Assembly: GCA_964454645.1 (NCBI GenBank) | Contig: CAYVTM010000003.1 | Location: forward strand, 124,001 to 188,000 | Source of the DNA: CAYVTM01 sp964454645 | Lineage (GTDB): Bacteria; Bacteroidota; Bacteroidia; Sphingobacteriales; Sphingobacteriaceae | DNA: 64,000 bases | Direction of reading: 5' to 3' | Notes under the pieces: generated by a model | Told to the model about the DNA's origin: nothing | Databases searched by the model: none | Seen by the model: the letters and a program-made list of their open reading frames with translations, nothing else | Program-made: the position numbers and the translations under genes | Part shown: one piece after another, positions 16,703 through 25,512 of the stretch | Position numbering within the stretch: position 1 is the first letter of the stretch | Layout of the letters: every line of letters begins with the position of its first letter

Positions 16703-16884
16703 ATGTAAAATTAATTAAATTCAAACTTTGGGGTAATTGTTTCCGGGCCGGCAGGAAAAAAATATTAGTTTGTAAGTTCAGATAGTCCCGGATCTTTTAC
16801 AACTGGGGCAGGGCGACCCGTTTTTTCCTGAAATGCCGGATCGAGATATCCGTTGCCGGCATTCCTTAATCCATTTTTCTTTCG

Positions 16885-16892
16885 TACTTTTA
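16885..16892 (+). promoter_or_regulatory. Candidate lpdA -7 element
   Basis: TACTTTTA matches seven of eight positions of TAnnTTTG and lies 110 bp before lpdA. No Fnr-like box is at the 33-bp position used in the cco promoters. The remainder of 16703-16884 shows only GC-rich imperfect inverted repeats (for example TGCCGG with CCGGCA around 16834-16861) and no gene. Confidence 0.3.
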
Positions 16893-16916
16893 CCCTCTCA
16901 AATACAAAAAAATACC

Positions 16917-17002
16917 ATGAAATGGTCATAGAATATTTTTGTGCCAGGCGCAGATGAATAGTTGACCTTTCCAGGTGGCCTTAAACTAAAAATTATAAAT
17001 AC
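16917..17002 (+). repeat. Leader of lpdA, copy 2 of the 89-nt duplicated leader
   Basis: The sequence aligns without gaps to the ccoH leader. Shared stretches include TGAAATG at the far end, TTTCCA or ATTCCA, and the block that reads TAAAC, AAAAA, TATAAA, ACATG. Copies this similar 2.4 kb apart, in front of unrelated genes, suggest a duplicated regulatory or translation-initiation segment. Confidence 0.5.
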
Positions 17003-18400
17003 ATGAAATACGATGTTGTAGTGATCGGATCAGGCCCTGGCGGATATGTTGCCGCTATTCGTTGTGCTCAGTTAGGGATGAAAACAGCGATTGTCGAAAA
17101 ATATTCAACGTTGGGCGGAACCTGCTTAAACGTTGGATGTATCCCTTCTAAAGCTTTGCTCGATTCGAGCGAACATTTTCACAATGCCCTGCATAATTTT
17201 AAGGCGCATGGAATCCAATTGAAGGATCTGAAAATAGACCTTCCGCAAATGATTGCCCGTAAAAATGAAGTAGTGAAGCAAAATACGGATGGGATCAATT
17301 ATCTGATGAAAAAAAATAAGATTGATGTGTACGAAGGCCAGGGTTCATTCATTACTAAAAATAAAATAAAAATAAGCGGGAAGAGAGAACAGGAAATCGA
17401 AGCAGCACATGTAATTATTGCTACGGGTTCTAAGCCTTCTTCTTTACCTTTTATAAATATTGATAAAAAAAGAATCATTACTTCTACCGAAGCGCTTAAT
17501 CTGAAAGAGATTCCCGGGCATCTGGTTTTAATCGGTGGCGGAGTGATCGGTCTGGAGCTGGGCTCTGTATATGCACGTCTGGGTGCAAAAGTAACTGTCA
17601 TCGAATTTATGGATTCGATTATTCCTGCAATGGATCGTACGATGGGTAAGGAGCTGCAGAAATCTTTGAAGAAAACCGGCTTCGAATTTTTGTTAAGTCA
17701 TAAAGTAAAAGAAGTCACAGGTACTGCGAAAGAAGTAACCGTGAAAGCCGGTAATGCAAAGGGTGAAGAGGTAGTGGTAAAAGGTGATTACTGCTTAGTG
17801 GCGGTAGGACGGGTTGCCTATACCGAAGGACTGGGGCTGGATAAGATCGGATTGGCAACAGAGGAGCGCAGTAAAAAAATTACGGTTAATGAACACATGG
17901 AAACTCCCGTAAAAGGAGTATTTGCTATTGGCGATGTGGTACGTGGCGCAATGCTGGCACATAAAGCCGAAGAAGAGGGGGTGTATGTTGCCGAATATAT
18001 TGCCGGGCAGAAACCGCATATCAATTATAATTTAATCCCGGGTGTAGTTTATACCTGGCCGGAAGTTGCTGCTGTAGGTAAGACCGAAGAGGAGCTGAAA
18101 GCCGAAGGTAAAAAATATAAGACCGGTTCATTCCCTTTCCTCGCAAGCGGTAGGGCAAGAGCAAGTATGGATACCGACGGACTGGTAAAGGTATTGGCGG
18201 ATGCCGGTACTGATGAGATATTAGGAGTACACATGATCGGTCCGCGTGTTGCCGATATGATCGCCGAAGCGGTGGTAGCTATGGAGTTCCGGGCAAGTGC
18301 CGAAGATATTGCACGTACTTGTCATGCGCATCCAACCTATACGGAAGTATTCAAGGAAGCATGTTTGGCGGCAACGGCCAACCGTGCTATCCATATTTAG
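17003..18400 (+). CDS. lpdA: Dihydrolipoyl dehydrogenase (E3)
   Basis: A 465-residue flavoprotein that reoxidises dihydrolipoamide on E2 with NAD+. It has the FAD dinucleotide motif IGSGPGGYVAAIRCAQLG, the redox disulfide C41-x4-C46 in GGTCLNVGCIPSKA, the NAD motif LIGGGVIGLELGSVYARLGAKVTVIE, the second FAD motif GVFAIGDVVRGAMLAHKAEEEG and the C-terminal active-site HAHPTYTE (His443, Glu448). It probably serves the sucA/sucB products about 11.5 kb upstream and other 2-oxoacid dehydrogenases. It is monocistronic, with its own long leader. The length is normal for the family. Confidence 0.96.
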   Translation: MKYDVVVIGSGPGGYVAAIRCAQLGMKTAIVEKYSTLGGTCLNVGCIPSKALLDSSEHFHNALHNFKAHGIQLKDLKIDLPQMIARKNEVVKQNTDGINYLMKKNKIDVYEGQGSFITKNKIKISGKREQEIEAAHVIIATGSKPSSLPFINIDKKRIITSTEALNLKEIPGHLVLIGGGVIGLELGSVYARLGAKVTVIEFMDSIIPAMDRTMGKELQKSLKKTGFEFLLSHKVKEVTGTAKEVTVKAGNAKGEEVVVKGDYCLVAVGRVAYTEGLGLDKIGLATEERSKKITVNEHMETPVKGVFAIGDVVRGAMLAHKAEEEGVYVAEYIAGQKPHINYNLIPGVVYTWPEVAAVGKTEEELKAEGKKYKTGSFPFLASGRARASMDTDGLVKVLADAGTDEILGVHMIGPRVADMIAEAVVAMEFRASAEDIARTCHAHPTYTEVFKEACLAATANRAIHI

Positions 18401-18460
18401 ATTATAAAATAGTTAATTGCAAAGCACATAACATAATTTTATCTGAGGAGCATAATTTCA

Positions 18461-19075
18461 GCACCCTCTGCGTGATTCATGGTTGGTATAATATAAGGAA
18501 TACGTCTCTGCGCCCTCTGCGGTTAAAAAAAGAAAACCGCAAAGTGCGCAAAGGTTTTCGCAGAGTATGCCAAGAGCGTATCTCAAATTTATCTCTTAAA
18601 AACACTTACCCGGCGAACACCTCTCCGCGCCCTCTGCGTGATTCATGGTTGGTATAATATAAGGAATACGTCTCTGCGCCCTCCTCGGTTAAAAGAAGAA
18701 AACCGCAAAGCGCGCAAAGTTTTTCGCAGAGTATGCCAAGAGCGTATCTCAAATTTATCTCTTCTCTTAAAAACACTTACCCGACGAACACCTCTCCGCG
18801 CCCTCTGCGTGATTCATGGTTGGTATAATATAAGGAATANNNNNNNNNNNNNNNNNNNNNNNNNNNNNNNNNNNNNNNNNNNNNNNNNNNNNNNNNNNNN
18901 NNNNNNNNNNNNNNNNNNNNNNNNNNNNNNNNNNNNNNNCGTCTCTGCGCCCTCCGCGGTTAAAAAAGAAAACCGCAAAGTGCGCAAAGGTTTTCGCAGA
19001 GTACGCCAAGAGCATATCGCAAATTTATTTCTTAAAATACTTCCCCGACAAACACCTCTCGCCGCTTTCTTTACC
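18461..19075. repeat. Tandem array of about 166-171-bp folded repeats
   Basis: Units begin at about 18464, 18630 and 18801 (spacings 166 and 171 bp); a diverged last unit resumes after the gap at 18940. Each has CTCTGCG...GCGGTT followed by AACCGC...CGCAGAG, so each can fold into a long hairpin. Cores such as GATTCATGGTTGGTATAAT are nearly invariant, while a 5-bp CTTCT insertion and point changes distinguish units. It resembles the widespread intergenic repeats with CTTTGCG/CTCTGCG cores found in environmental bacteria. It lies between convergent lpdA and the efflux operon. Open frames across it are not credible genes. Confidence 0.85.
18840..18939. other. Assembly gap of 100 Ns inside the repeat array
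   Basis: Exactly 100 Ns, the usual placeholder for a gap of unknown size. The left flank stops and the right flank resumes at the same phase of the repeat unit (39 nt into the unit), so the missing sequence is likely zero or a whole number of units. Confidence 0.95.
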
Positions 19076-19092
19076 CAAAATTAAATCAATTA

Positions 19093-22000
19093 TTAATAAT
19101 GATGTGTATGATCCGCATCTGTTATTTCCGTATAATCTGCTGCCATCAGTTCCGCAAAATTTTCTTTTTTCTTCCCGCGTGATAAACGTACTGTGATGTT
19201 GTCAAAGATTTGATAAATCACCGGAACAATAATCAGGGTTAAGAATAAGGAGCTGATTAATCCACCGATAATAACCCATGCCAATCCGTTTTTCCATTCG
19301 GAACCCGCACCGCTTGCCAATGCAATCGGAAGCATGCCGAATACCATTGCAATGGTAGTCATCAGGATCGGGCGAAGCCTTGCTTTCAACGAAAGCACGA
19401 TCGCTTCGTGTGTGGATTTGCCTTCCGCCTTCATCTGATTGGTGAAGTCAACCAGGATAATTGCGTTCTTCGCTACCAATCCGATCAACATAATTAATCC
19501 TAAGATGGTAAAGATGTTCAATGAATTATTGGTAAGCGCTAAAGCTAACAAGGCGCCGATAACCGATAGCGGAATCGAGAACATGACTACGAATGGATGG
19601 ACATAATTATCGTACAAAGCAACCATGATCAGGTAAACCAATACGACCGACATCAATAACGCAATTCCCAATGTTCCGAATCCTTCCGCCTGGTTTTCCA
19701 TATCTCCGCCGAATACATAACTAACTCCCCCCGGCTTAGGAATCTGGTCAAGATCTGTTTGCCATTCACTGATTAAGCTTCCCGAAGGGCGGCCGATCAC
19801 CTGCGATTGTACCGATACTTTGGTGTACTTATCCTGGCGTTCTAATTGTGTAGGGCCTGAGCCTTCGTTAATATCGGCAAACTGGCTTAAACGGATTTGC
19901 TGGCCTGAGGTATTAATGAATGTTAAGCTTCTTACATCATCAATATCTCTGCGGTCAAAATTATCGTAACGTATATTGATATCATATTCATACTCACCCT
20001 GGCGGAATTGCCCGTCGGTATTACCGTTGAAAGCAAGCTGCATCGTTGCGCCAATAGTTTGTAGGTTCAGGTTTAGCGCAGCCATTTTATCCCGGTCAAC
20101 TTTTACCGTAATCTCCGGATTCCCTTCCTCTACAGAAAGCTTCACTTCCGAAGCCCCGCTTATTTTTTCCAATGAGCTTTTCGCGAGCTTGGCAAATCCC
20201 ATAACACTGTCCAGGTCGGAACCCATTATTACTAAATCAATAGGAGCACGTTCGGCAGTACCTAAAATACTTACCGGAGTAGTTTTAATTTTGGCACCTA
20301 ACATGAATTTTTCCAATTCCTGCTTCACTTTTGCGGCATAGATAGTCGATTCATCCAGACGCTCGTTTCTGCTGACGAGATGTACGGCGATTTCCGATTT
20401 GTAAGGAGTGGCTCTGCTTCCGCCAAAACCTTCACTGGTTTGTCCTACCGTAGTAATCAAACGGGTAACCTCCGGTTTTTTGGAAAGATAATCTTCGGCG
20501 ATACGTGTCATTTGATTCGTGGTTTCGATAGAAGCGTCTTTCGGCATCTCTATCTGAACAATAAATTCTCCACGGTCACTCTTCGGGAAAAATTCGGTTC
20601 CGATATATCCTTTGCCGATTAAAGCAAATGTGCTGATCAGTACACCGAATACAACAATCAATGTTGTTTTTTTATGCCCTAAGGACCATTCTAAAATACG
20701 TACGGTTTGAGTTGTAAATTTCTCCAGTCCGCGTTCAAAACCTACCACCATTTTTCCGAAGAAATTTTTACCTTCTATGCGTTGTATTTTTCCCATACGG
20801 GAAGAAAGCAGGGGAACAATGGTGAATGATGAAAGCAAGCTTAAGAGAGTAGAAATAATTACAACCACACAAAATTCACGCAAGATATTCGATACCAGGC
20901 CGGTTGAGATCGCAATCGGGAAGAACACGACTACGATAACCAGGGTAATGGAAGTCACTGTAAAACCAATTTCTTTCGTTGCGTCGAATGCGGCGCGCAC
21001 TTTATTTTTTCCCATCTCCATGTGACGGTAAATATTTTCGAGTACGACAATCGCATCATCCACCAGAATCCCTACTACCAATGATAATCCCAGCAGGGAC
21101 ATCAGGTTTAAGCTGAATCCGAACAGATACATTCCGATGAAAGTTGCTACCAAAGATGCCGGAATAGAAACCATAACGATAAAGGCATTCCGTAAGCTGT
21201 GTAGGAAAAATAACATCACAAGGGCAACCAATACAATCGCTAATAATAAATCGAAGATTACAGCATTTGCCGATTCGAGTGTAAACAAAGAGCTGTCAGA
21301 AGCGATCACGATATCCAATCGGATATTTTGATAATCTTTCTCCAGATTTGTAACCATTGCATTAATCTTCTGGCTCACGTCCACGGCATTCGCATCCGAT
21401 TGTTTCAATACCTGCATAGCGATCGAAGCCTGCTGGTCAACACGTGCAATTTTCTCTACTTCTTTCTGAGCATCCTGCACATCAGCAATATCGGAAAGGC
21501 GAATTTGCGCTCCGTTTTTTTGCGCAACGACTAAACTCCGTAACTCATCTACCGTATTAAATTTACCGGCCAAACGAATAAGGATATCGCGCTCTTGTGT
21601 TTTCACACTACCTGTAGGGAAATCGAGGTTAGAGCTTAAGATCGCTTGCTGTACGGATAATACAGATAAGCCGTAGCCTTCTAGTTTTGCCGCATTTAAG
21701 TTTACCTGGATTTCACGCTCCTCGCCCCCGATGATATTTACTTGCGCGACACCATTCACACGCGATAATGCCGGAGCAATACGTTTGTCGATAAGGTCGT
21801 AAAATTCTGCACTGCTCATATTCGCTGTGGCCGACATGGTAATAATCGGTAAATCATCTAAGGAGAATTTGTTCAACGAAGGGGCATCCACATCATCGGG
21901 TAATTCCGAAAGGATAGCATTTACTTTTCGTTGTGCATCGTTCAAGGCAATATCAACATTGGTACCGCTATTTAATTGTATGGTAACAATGGATAAGCTC

Positions 22001-22257
22001 TCGAAAGAAGTTGCCGTTATCTTCTTAATGTTTTCCATAGAGGAAACAGCATCTTCAATTTTTTTCGTTACAGTATTTTCTACCTCATTCGGCGATGCCC
22101 CCGGGTATATGGTGGATACGGCTACTACCGGAGGAGAGAACTTTGGCAACAACTCATAGTTCAGGGAGCTGTAACTGATGATCCCCAATATGGTTAGCAT
22201 TGTAAATAACACAACGACTATAGTCGGCCTTTTTATGGATACTTCTGCAATTTTCAT
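19093..22257 (-). CDS. RND-family efflux transporter, inner-membrane pump
   Basis: A 1054-residue AcrB/MexB-like pump. It has the standard twelve-helix plan with two large periplasmic loops. The N-terminus IKRPTIVVVLFTMLTILGIISY, the helix-4 proton-relay motif GILVDDAIVVLENIYRH with its Asp pair, and the helix-10 region GLVAKNAIILVDFTNQ are all present. It exports hydrophobic drugs or lipophilic compounds through a TolC-like channel; the substrate cannot be read from sequence. It is the last gene of a four-gene minus-strand operon, 62 bp after the adaptor gene. The His-rich C-terminus (DADHTHHY) is minor but notable. A hydrophobe rather than heavy-metal type is favoured by the helix-4 sequence. 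Confidence 0.93.
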   Translation of the reverse strand: MKIAEVSIKRPTIVVVLFTMLTILGIISYSSLNYELLPKFSPPVVAVSTIYPGASPNEVENTVTKKIEDAVSSMENIKKITATSFESLSIVTIQLNSGTNVDIALNDAQRKVNAILSELPDDVDAPSLNKFSLDDLPIITMSATANMSSAEFYDLIDKRIAPALSRVNGVAQVNIIGGEEREIQVNLNAAKLEGYGLSVLSVQQAILSSNLDFPTGSVKTQERDILIRLAGKFNTVDELRSLVVAQKNGAQIRLSDIADVQDAQKEVEKIARVDQQASIAMQVLKQSDANAVDVSQKINAMVTNLEKDYQNIRLDIVIASDSSLFTLESANAVIFDLLLAIVLVALVMLFFLHSLRNAFIVMVSIPASLVATFIGMYLFGFSLNLMSLLGLSLVVGILVDDAIVVLENIYRHMEMGKNKVRAAFDATKEIGFTVTSITLVIVVVFFPIAISTGLVSNILREFCVVVIISTLLSLLSSFTIVPLLSSRMGKIQRIEGKNFFGKMVVGFERGLEKFTTQTVRILEWSLGHKKTTLIVVFGVLISTFALIGKGYIGTEFFPKSDRGEFIVQIEMPKDASIETTNQMTRIAEDYLSKKPEVTRLITTVGQTSEGFGGSRATPYKSEIAVHLVSRNERLDESTIYAAKVKQELEKFMLGAKIKTTPVSILGTAERAPIDLVIMGSDLDSVMGFAKLAKSSLEKISGASEVKLSVEEGNPEITVKVDRDKMAALNLNLQTIGATMQLAFNGNTDGQFRQGEYEYDINIRYDNFDRRDIDDVRSLTFINTSGQQIRLSQFADINEGSGPTQLERQDKYTKVSVQSQVIGRPSGSLISEWQTDLDQIPKPGGVSYVFGGDMENQAEGFGTLGIALLMSVVLVYLIMVALYDNYVHPFVVMFSIPLSVIGALLALALTNNSLNIFTILGLIMLIGLVAKNAIILVDFTNQMKAEGKSTHEAIVLSLKARLRPILMTTIAMVFGMLPIALASGAGSEWKNGLAWVIIGGLISSLFLTLIIVPVIYQIFDNITVRLSRGKKKENFAELMAADYTEITDADHTHHY

Positions 22258-22319
22258 ATTTTTTTTCTGTCTGAAATGGTCTCTTTATGAAATTCATCGA
22301 AGATAAATTTCTTTTATTA

Positions 22320-23375
22320 TTATTGTACCTGTACTTCGATACCATCTGTTAAGTTAATCTGTCCGTTAATAATTACAGATTCACCGGGCTTTACGCCTTG
22401 CAATACTTCAACACGTTCTCCGATAATTCTTCCTGCAATTACATCGCGTTGTACAGCTTTGCCATCTTCGAGCACATAGATTTTATTGCTGCTTACACTT
22501 TCGATAAATGTGCTGCGCGGGATTAAAATTGTTTGGGCTTGTTTCGGGAACCGGAAGCTTGCCGTGCCATACATTCCTGCACGTAATTCGGAACCGGTAT
22601 TATCAACCAAAATCTCTACCCCGAAATTTAATGCCGCATCCGCTTTCGGTGCAATAAATTTTACTTTGCCCTTAGCCGTTTTACCGGGGAATACCGGACT
22701 CTTAACTTCTACCGGATCTCCGGTTTTAATTAAGACTACTTGCGATTCGTTTGCATTTACTTTTAAGTTGAGGCTGCTTACATCTACTATGTCGAATACT
22801 TTTGCTCCCACACCCAGGAAAGAGCCCTGCTCGATATATCTTTGATGAATCGTTCCGTTGATAGGTGATTTGATGGTGCTTTCGTCTAACTTACGTTTTG
22901 CAGCAATGAATGCCGATTCAGCCCGCACAACATTCAGATTGATTTCATCCAGTTGTTGTTGGGAAATTCCGCCGCTTTGCATCGTGTTTTTGTAACGTTC
23001 ACGGTCTTGTTTTAATCGTTCGAGATTTGCTTTTGCTGTGTTATATTCAGCTTGTGCAAGCTCTGTATCGAACTTTGCCAAGACCTGCCCTTTGCTTACT
23101 TTACTTCCTTCATCTACTGTTATTGATACAACTTTTCCGGCATACTCGGTAACTAATGATAAATCCTGATTGGCTCCGAAAATGCCGTTTGCGGTAAAGC
23201 TCATCTCTATGTCCGAAAGTTTTACTTTTTCTATACTTACCAAGGGCTTGCCAACCGCTTTCGCTACGATGTCGGTTTTTGCCTGGTTCTCATTTTTGTT
23301 CGATTGTAATACATATCCGATCGCTGCTAATGCGACTGCAACTGATACGATACTTATAATTAATCCCTTTTTCAT
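22320..23375 (-). CDS. RND efflux periplasmic adaptor (membrane fusion protein)
   Basis: A 351-residue AcrA/HlyD-type adaptor. An N-terminal membrane anchor (IISIVSVAVALAAIGYVL) is followed by a split lipoyl domain (EYAGKVVSITVDEGSKVSKGQVLAKFD and IKSPINGTIHQRYIEQGSFLG) around a coiled-coil hairpin rich in Glu, Lys and Leu. A beta-barrel (LKVNANESQVVLIKTGDPVEV) and a membrane-proximal domain ending in GESVIINGQINLTDGIEVQV complete it. It bridges the inner-membrane pump and the outer-membrane channel. It has no lipobox, so it is held by the N-terminal helix. Confidence 0.92.
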   Translation of the reverse strand: MKKGLIISIVSVAVALAAIGYVLQSNKNENQAKTDIVAKAVGKPLVSIEKVKLSDIEMSFTANGIFGANQDLSLVTEYAGKVVSITVDEGSKVSKGQVLAKFDTELAQAEYNTAKANLERLKQDRERYKNTMQSGGISQQQLDEINLNVVRAESAFIAAKRKLDESTIKSPINGTIHQRYIEQGSFLGVGAKVFDIVDVSSLNLKVNANESQVVLIKTGDPVEVKSPVFPGKTAKGKVKFIAPKADAALNFGVEILVDNTGSELRAGMYGTASFRFPKQAQTILIPRSTFIESVSSNKIYVLEDGKAVQRDVIAGRIIGERVEVLQGVKPGESVIINGQINLTDGIEVQVQ

Positions 23376-23404
23376 TTTCTTTTATATTGGTTTGATATGA
23401 TTTC

Positions 23405-24760
23405 TTATTGATTTAATGTTCTTAATTGTCCTTTCGATTTTAATAACTCAATCTCGGCAAGTTTATAATTTAAGAGCGCACGGTTATAGCTGTTCTGTGC
23501 ATCGACCCTTGCCGTTTCCGAATTCAGTAAATCGGTTAAGCTTGATATACCTTGTTCGTAGTTTGTTTGTGTAGTTTGATAAACTTCATTTGCCAAAGCA
23601 ACATTTTGCTCCTGAACACCTATGGTCTGAATGCTGTTGTCCAGACGAATCTTTGCATTTTGATAAGCAAGGTTCAGGGATTGTTCGGTACTGCTTAAAT
23701 CTTGCTCAATCTTTCTCAATTCAATTTTCGATTGACTCACACGGGAACCTCTTGCATTTCCATCAAATATGGGAATACGCAACGTAAGCCCTACCGATGC
23801 CATATCATACCAAAACGCGGTAGTATTATTGCGTGTAAACAAGTCGAAGTTATCGCTTAAGCCATTATAAGAATAATTACCGCTTAAGGATAAGCTTGGG
23901 AAATATTCCGAAACATTTACCTTTTTCTGTAAGTTCAAAAGCTGCTCCTGTTTTTTAAGAAGCTTATATTGTGTAAGGTTTTCTTTGGATGCTTCCTCGG
24001 TAATATTTTTCAAATAGTTGGTTGAAATACCTGATAAGTCGATGCTTTCAAACAGGATTGCGGTTTGTATGGGCATCCCCATATAATATTTAAGTGTGTT
24101 CTCTAGCTGAAGAATACCGTTGCTCAATTCCTGATGCAGCGTGCTTGTGTTTGTCAGGTTTACTTTTACACGGTCCCGATCGGTTTTCTTTACTAATCCG
24201 TTTTCATACTGAGCTTCTATTGCTCTATGCAATTGCTGAATACTTTTCAAATTCGCATCCAATACTTTCAGTTGTTCTTTGTTGACAAGCAATTGATAAT
24301 ACGTGCCGGCAACAATCTCTATGATTTGCTCTTCTGTTGCTTCAGCGCTGAGTTCATAAAAATCTTCGCTCAGCTTTGCCGCCTGTAAGCCTGTAAACAC
24401 ACTCTGATTAAAAAGTTGTTGGTTTAAAGAAATTCCAATGCCCGAATTCCAGGTGGTTCCTGTTTCCACAACAATGTTTTCGCCCGGTTTCCCGGCAAGA
24501 TCTCCCGGTAATACGAATCTCGGTTTAATTATATTATCGGTAAGTGTAGCATTCCCGCTGATCTGTGGCAATGCTTGTGCTCTTACCTCATTTTTTTTGA
24601 GTCGCCCGTTTTCAATTTCCAGTTGTGCTTTCTTAACATTCTGGTTATTGATCAAGGCATAATCGATAATCTGTTTCAGATTCATTTTGTCCTGAGCCTG
24701 CAGCATGCCGGTATCTATTAACAGTATGATACAAGCCAAGCCAATTAGTTTGCTTTTCAT
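23405..24760 (-). CDS. TolC-family outer-membrane efflux protein
   Basis: An outer-membrane channel subunit of about 451 residues with two OEP repeats rich in Gln, Asn and Leu coiled-coil sequence (LKQIIDYALINNQNVKKAQLEIENGRLKKNE; SLTDLLNSETARVDAQNSYNRALLNYKLAEIELLKSKG split across the second half). The start at 24760 (MKSKLIGLACIILLIDTGMLQAQ) gives a clean signal peptide; an upstream ATG at 24784 would add eight residues before it. The gene is closely packed between the regulator and adaptor genes, which argues for one transcript. Confidence 0.9.
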   Translation of the reverse strand: MKSKLIGLACIILLIDTGMLQAQDKMNLKQIIDYALINNQNVKKAQLEIENGRLKKNEVRAQALPQISGNATLTDNIIKPRFVLPGDLAGKPGENIVVETGTTWNSGIGISLNQQLFNQSVFTGLQAAKLSEDFYELSAEATEEQIIEIVAGTYYQLLVNKEQLKVLDANLKSIQQLHRAIEAQYENGLVKKTDRDRVKVNLTNTSTLHQELSNGILQLENTLKYYMGMPIQTAILFESIDLSGISTNYLKNITEEASKENLTQYKLLKKQEQLLNLQKKVNVSEYFPSLSLSGNYSYNGLSDNFDLFTRNNTTAFWYDMASVGLTLRIPIFDGNARGSRVSQSKIELRKIEQDLSSTEQSLNLAYQNAKIRLDNSIQTIGVQEQNVALANEVYQTTQTNYEQGISSLTDLLNSETARVDAQNSYNRALLNYKLAEIELLKSKGQLRTLNQ

Positions 24761-24786
24761 TTGTAGTCCGTTTATATAATTCATGT

Positions 24787-25398
24787 TTAATTTTTTTGTA
24801 ATCCCTTCATGAGTAAATCGAAAATTGCTTTCTGTTCGCTTTCAATTTTTTTAAAGAACGTATCATCGGGAATGATGGCACCTTTTAGTTTGATATGAGC
24901 GCTCAGGTAAACCCCGAATAAGGCTTTCGTGATAAGCTCTATGGTTGTGTCGGGGTCTAATGTTCTTATACGTCCTGCTTTAATTTCTCTTTTCAGTATC
25001 TGAACGATAAAACTATTCAGTTTTTTTTCGGCATTATCTTTAAGTTCGGTAATGGCATGCAGGTTCGATTGTATATCGGTTTGCCATTCGCTGAAATGCA
25101 GCATATAAAATTTCTGAATATACTTCGAGCGCGTTTCGATAACCGCATAGATGGCATCCTTCAGGCTCGAATCCTTGTGAATATTACTATTGATATCGTT
25201 CAGGAAAAGATCGAATGTATATCGGGCAACAGCCAGAATTAAACTGGGCTTGTCCGGGAAATAATAATACAAAGATGCTTTCGAGAGGGAAATATCATCA
25301 GCAATCTCATTCATGGTAGTTTTTGAAATACCGAAATGAGAAAAGCGCTTCAGAGCTGCTTCAATTATTTCAATCTGCTTTTGGTCTAATTCCTTCAT
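24787..25398 (-). CDS. TetR-family regulator of the efflux operon
   Basis: A 203-residue repressor. Residues about 8-55 are the TetR helix-turn-helix (IIEAALKRFSHFGISKTTMNEIADDISLSKASLYYYFPDKPSLILAV); the rest is a helical ligand and dimer domain without recognisable ligand residues. It is the first gene of the minus-strand efflux operon, and a strong inverted repeat overlaps the predicted promoter, so autorepression released by an efflux substrate is likely (inference from family behaviour). It is paralogous to the next gene upstream, with nearly identical HTH cores. Confidence 0.9.
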   Translation of the reverse strand: MKELDQKQIEIIEAALKRFSHFGISKTTMNEIADDISLSKASLYYYFPDKPSLILAVARYTFDLFLNDINSNIHKDSSLKDAIYAVIETRSKYIQKFYMLHFSEWQTDIQSNLHAITELKDNAEKKLNSFIVQILKREIKAGRIRTLDPDTTIELITKALFGVYLSAHIKLKGAIIPDDTFFKKIESEQKAIFDLLMKGLQKN

Positions 25399-25413
25399 TC
25401 AAACATTTTTACT

Positions 25414-25442
25414 TTTTGACTTTTAAATGTAAAAAGTCAAAA
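25414..25442 (-). promoter_or_regulatory. Probable TetR operator overlapping the efflux operon promoter
   Basis: TTTTGACTTTT and AAAAGTCAAAA form perfect 11-bp arms around 7 bp. On the minus strand TACATTTA (25431 down to 25424) matches seven of eight -7 positions and falls in the spacer. A bound dimer would block the polymerase. The regulator's ATG lies 15 bp beyond the repeat. Confidence 0.55.
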
Positions 25443-25512
25443 GAGCAAAAAAAGTTTCAGCATTCTGCATATAAAGTTGTATATCGCTTAATATCAGGCG
25501 AATAATTTTGTA

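Noticed and set aside
18461..19075. CRISPR array
   Set aside because: The units are 166-171 bp, nearly identical throughout and self-complementary; there are no short repeats with unique spacers and no cas genes.
18319..19084. Open frames of 112 and 148 codons across the repeat array and gap
   Set aside because: They are read through tandem repeats and run into Ns; the same peptide recurs with each repeat unit and nothing else supports coding.
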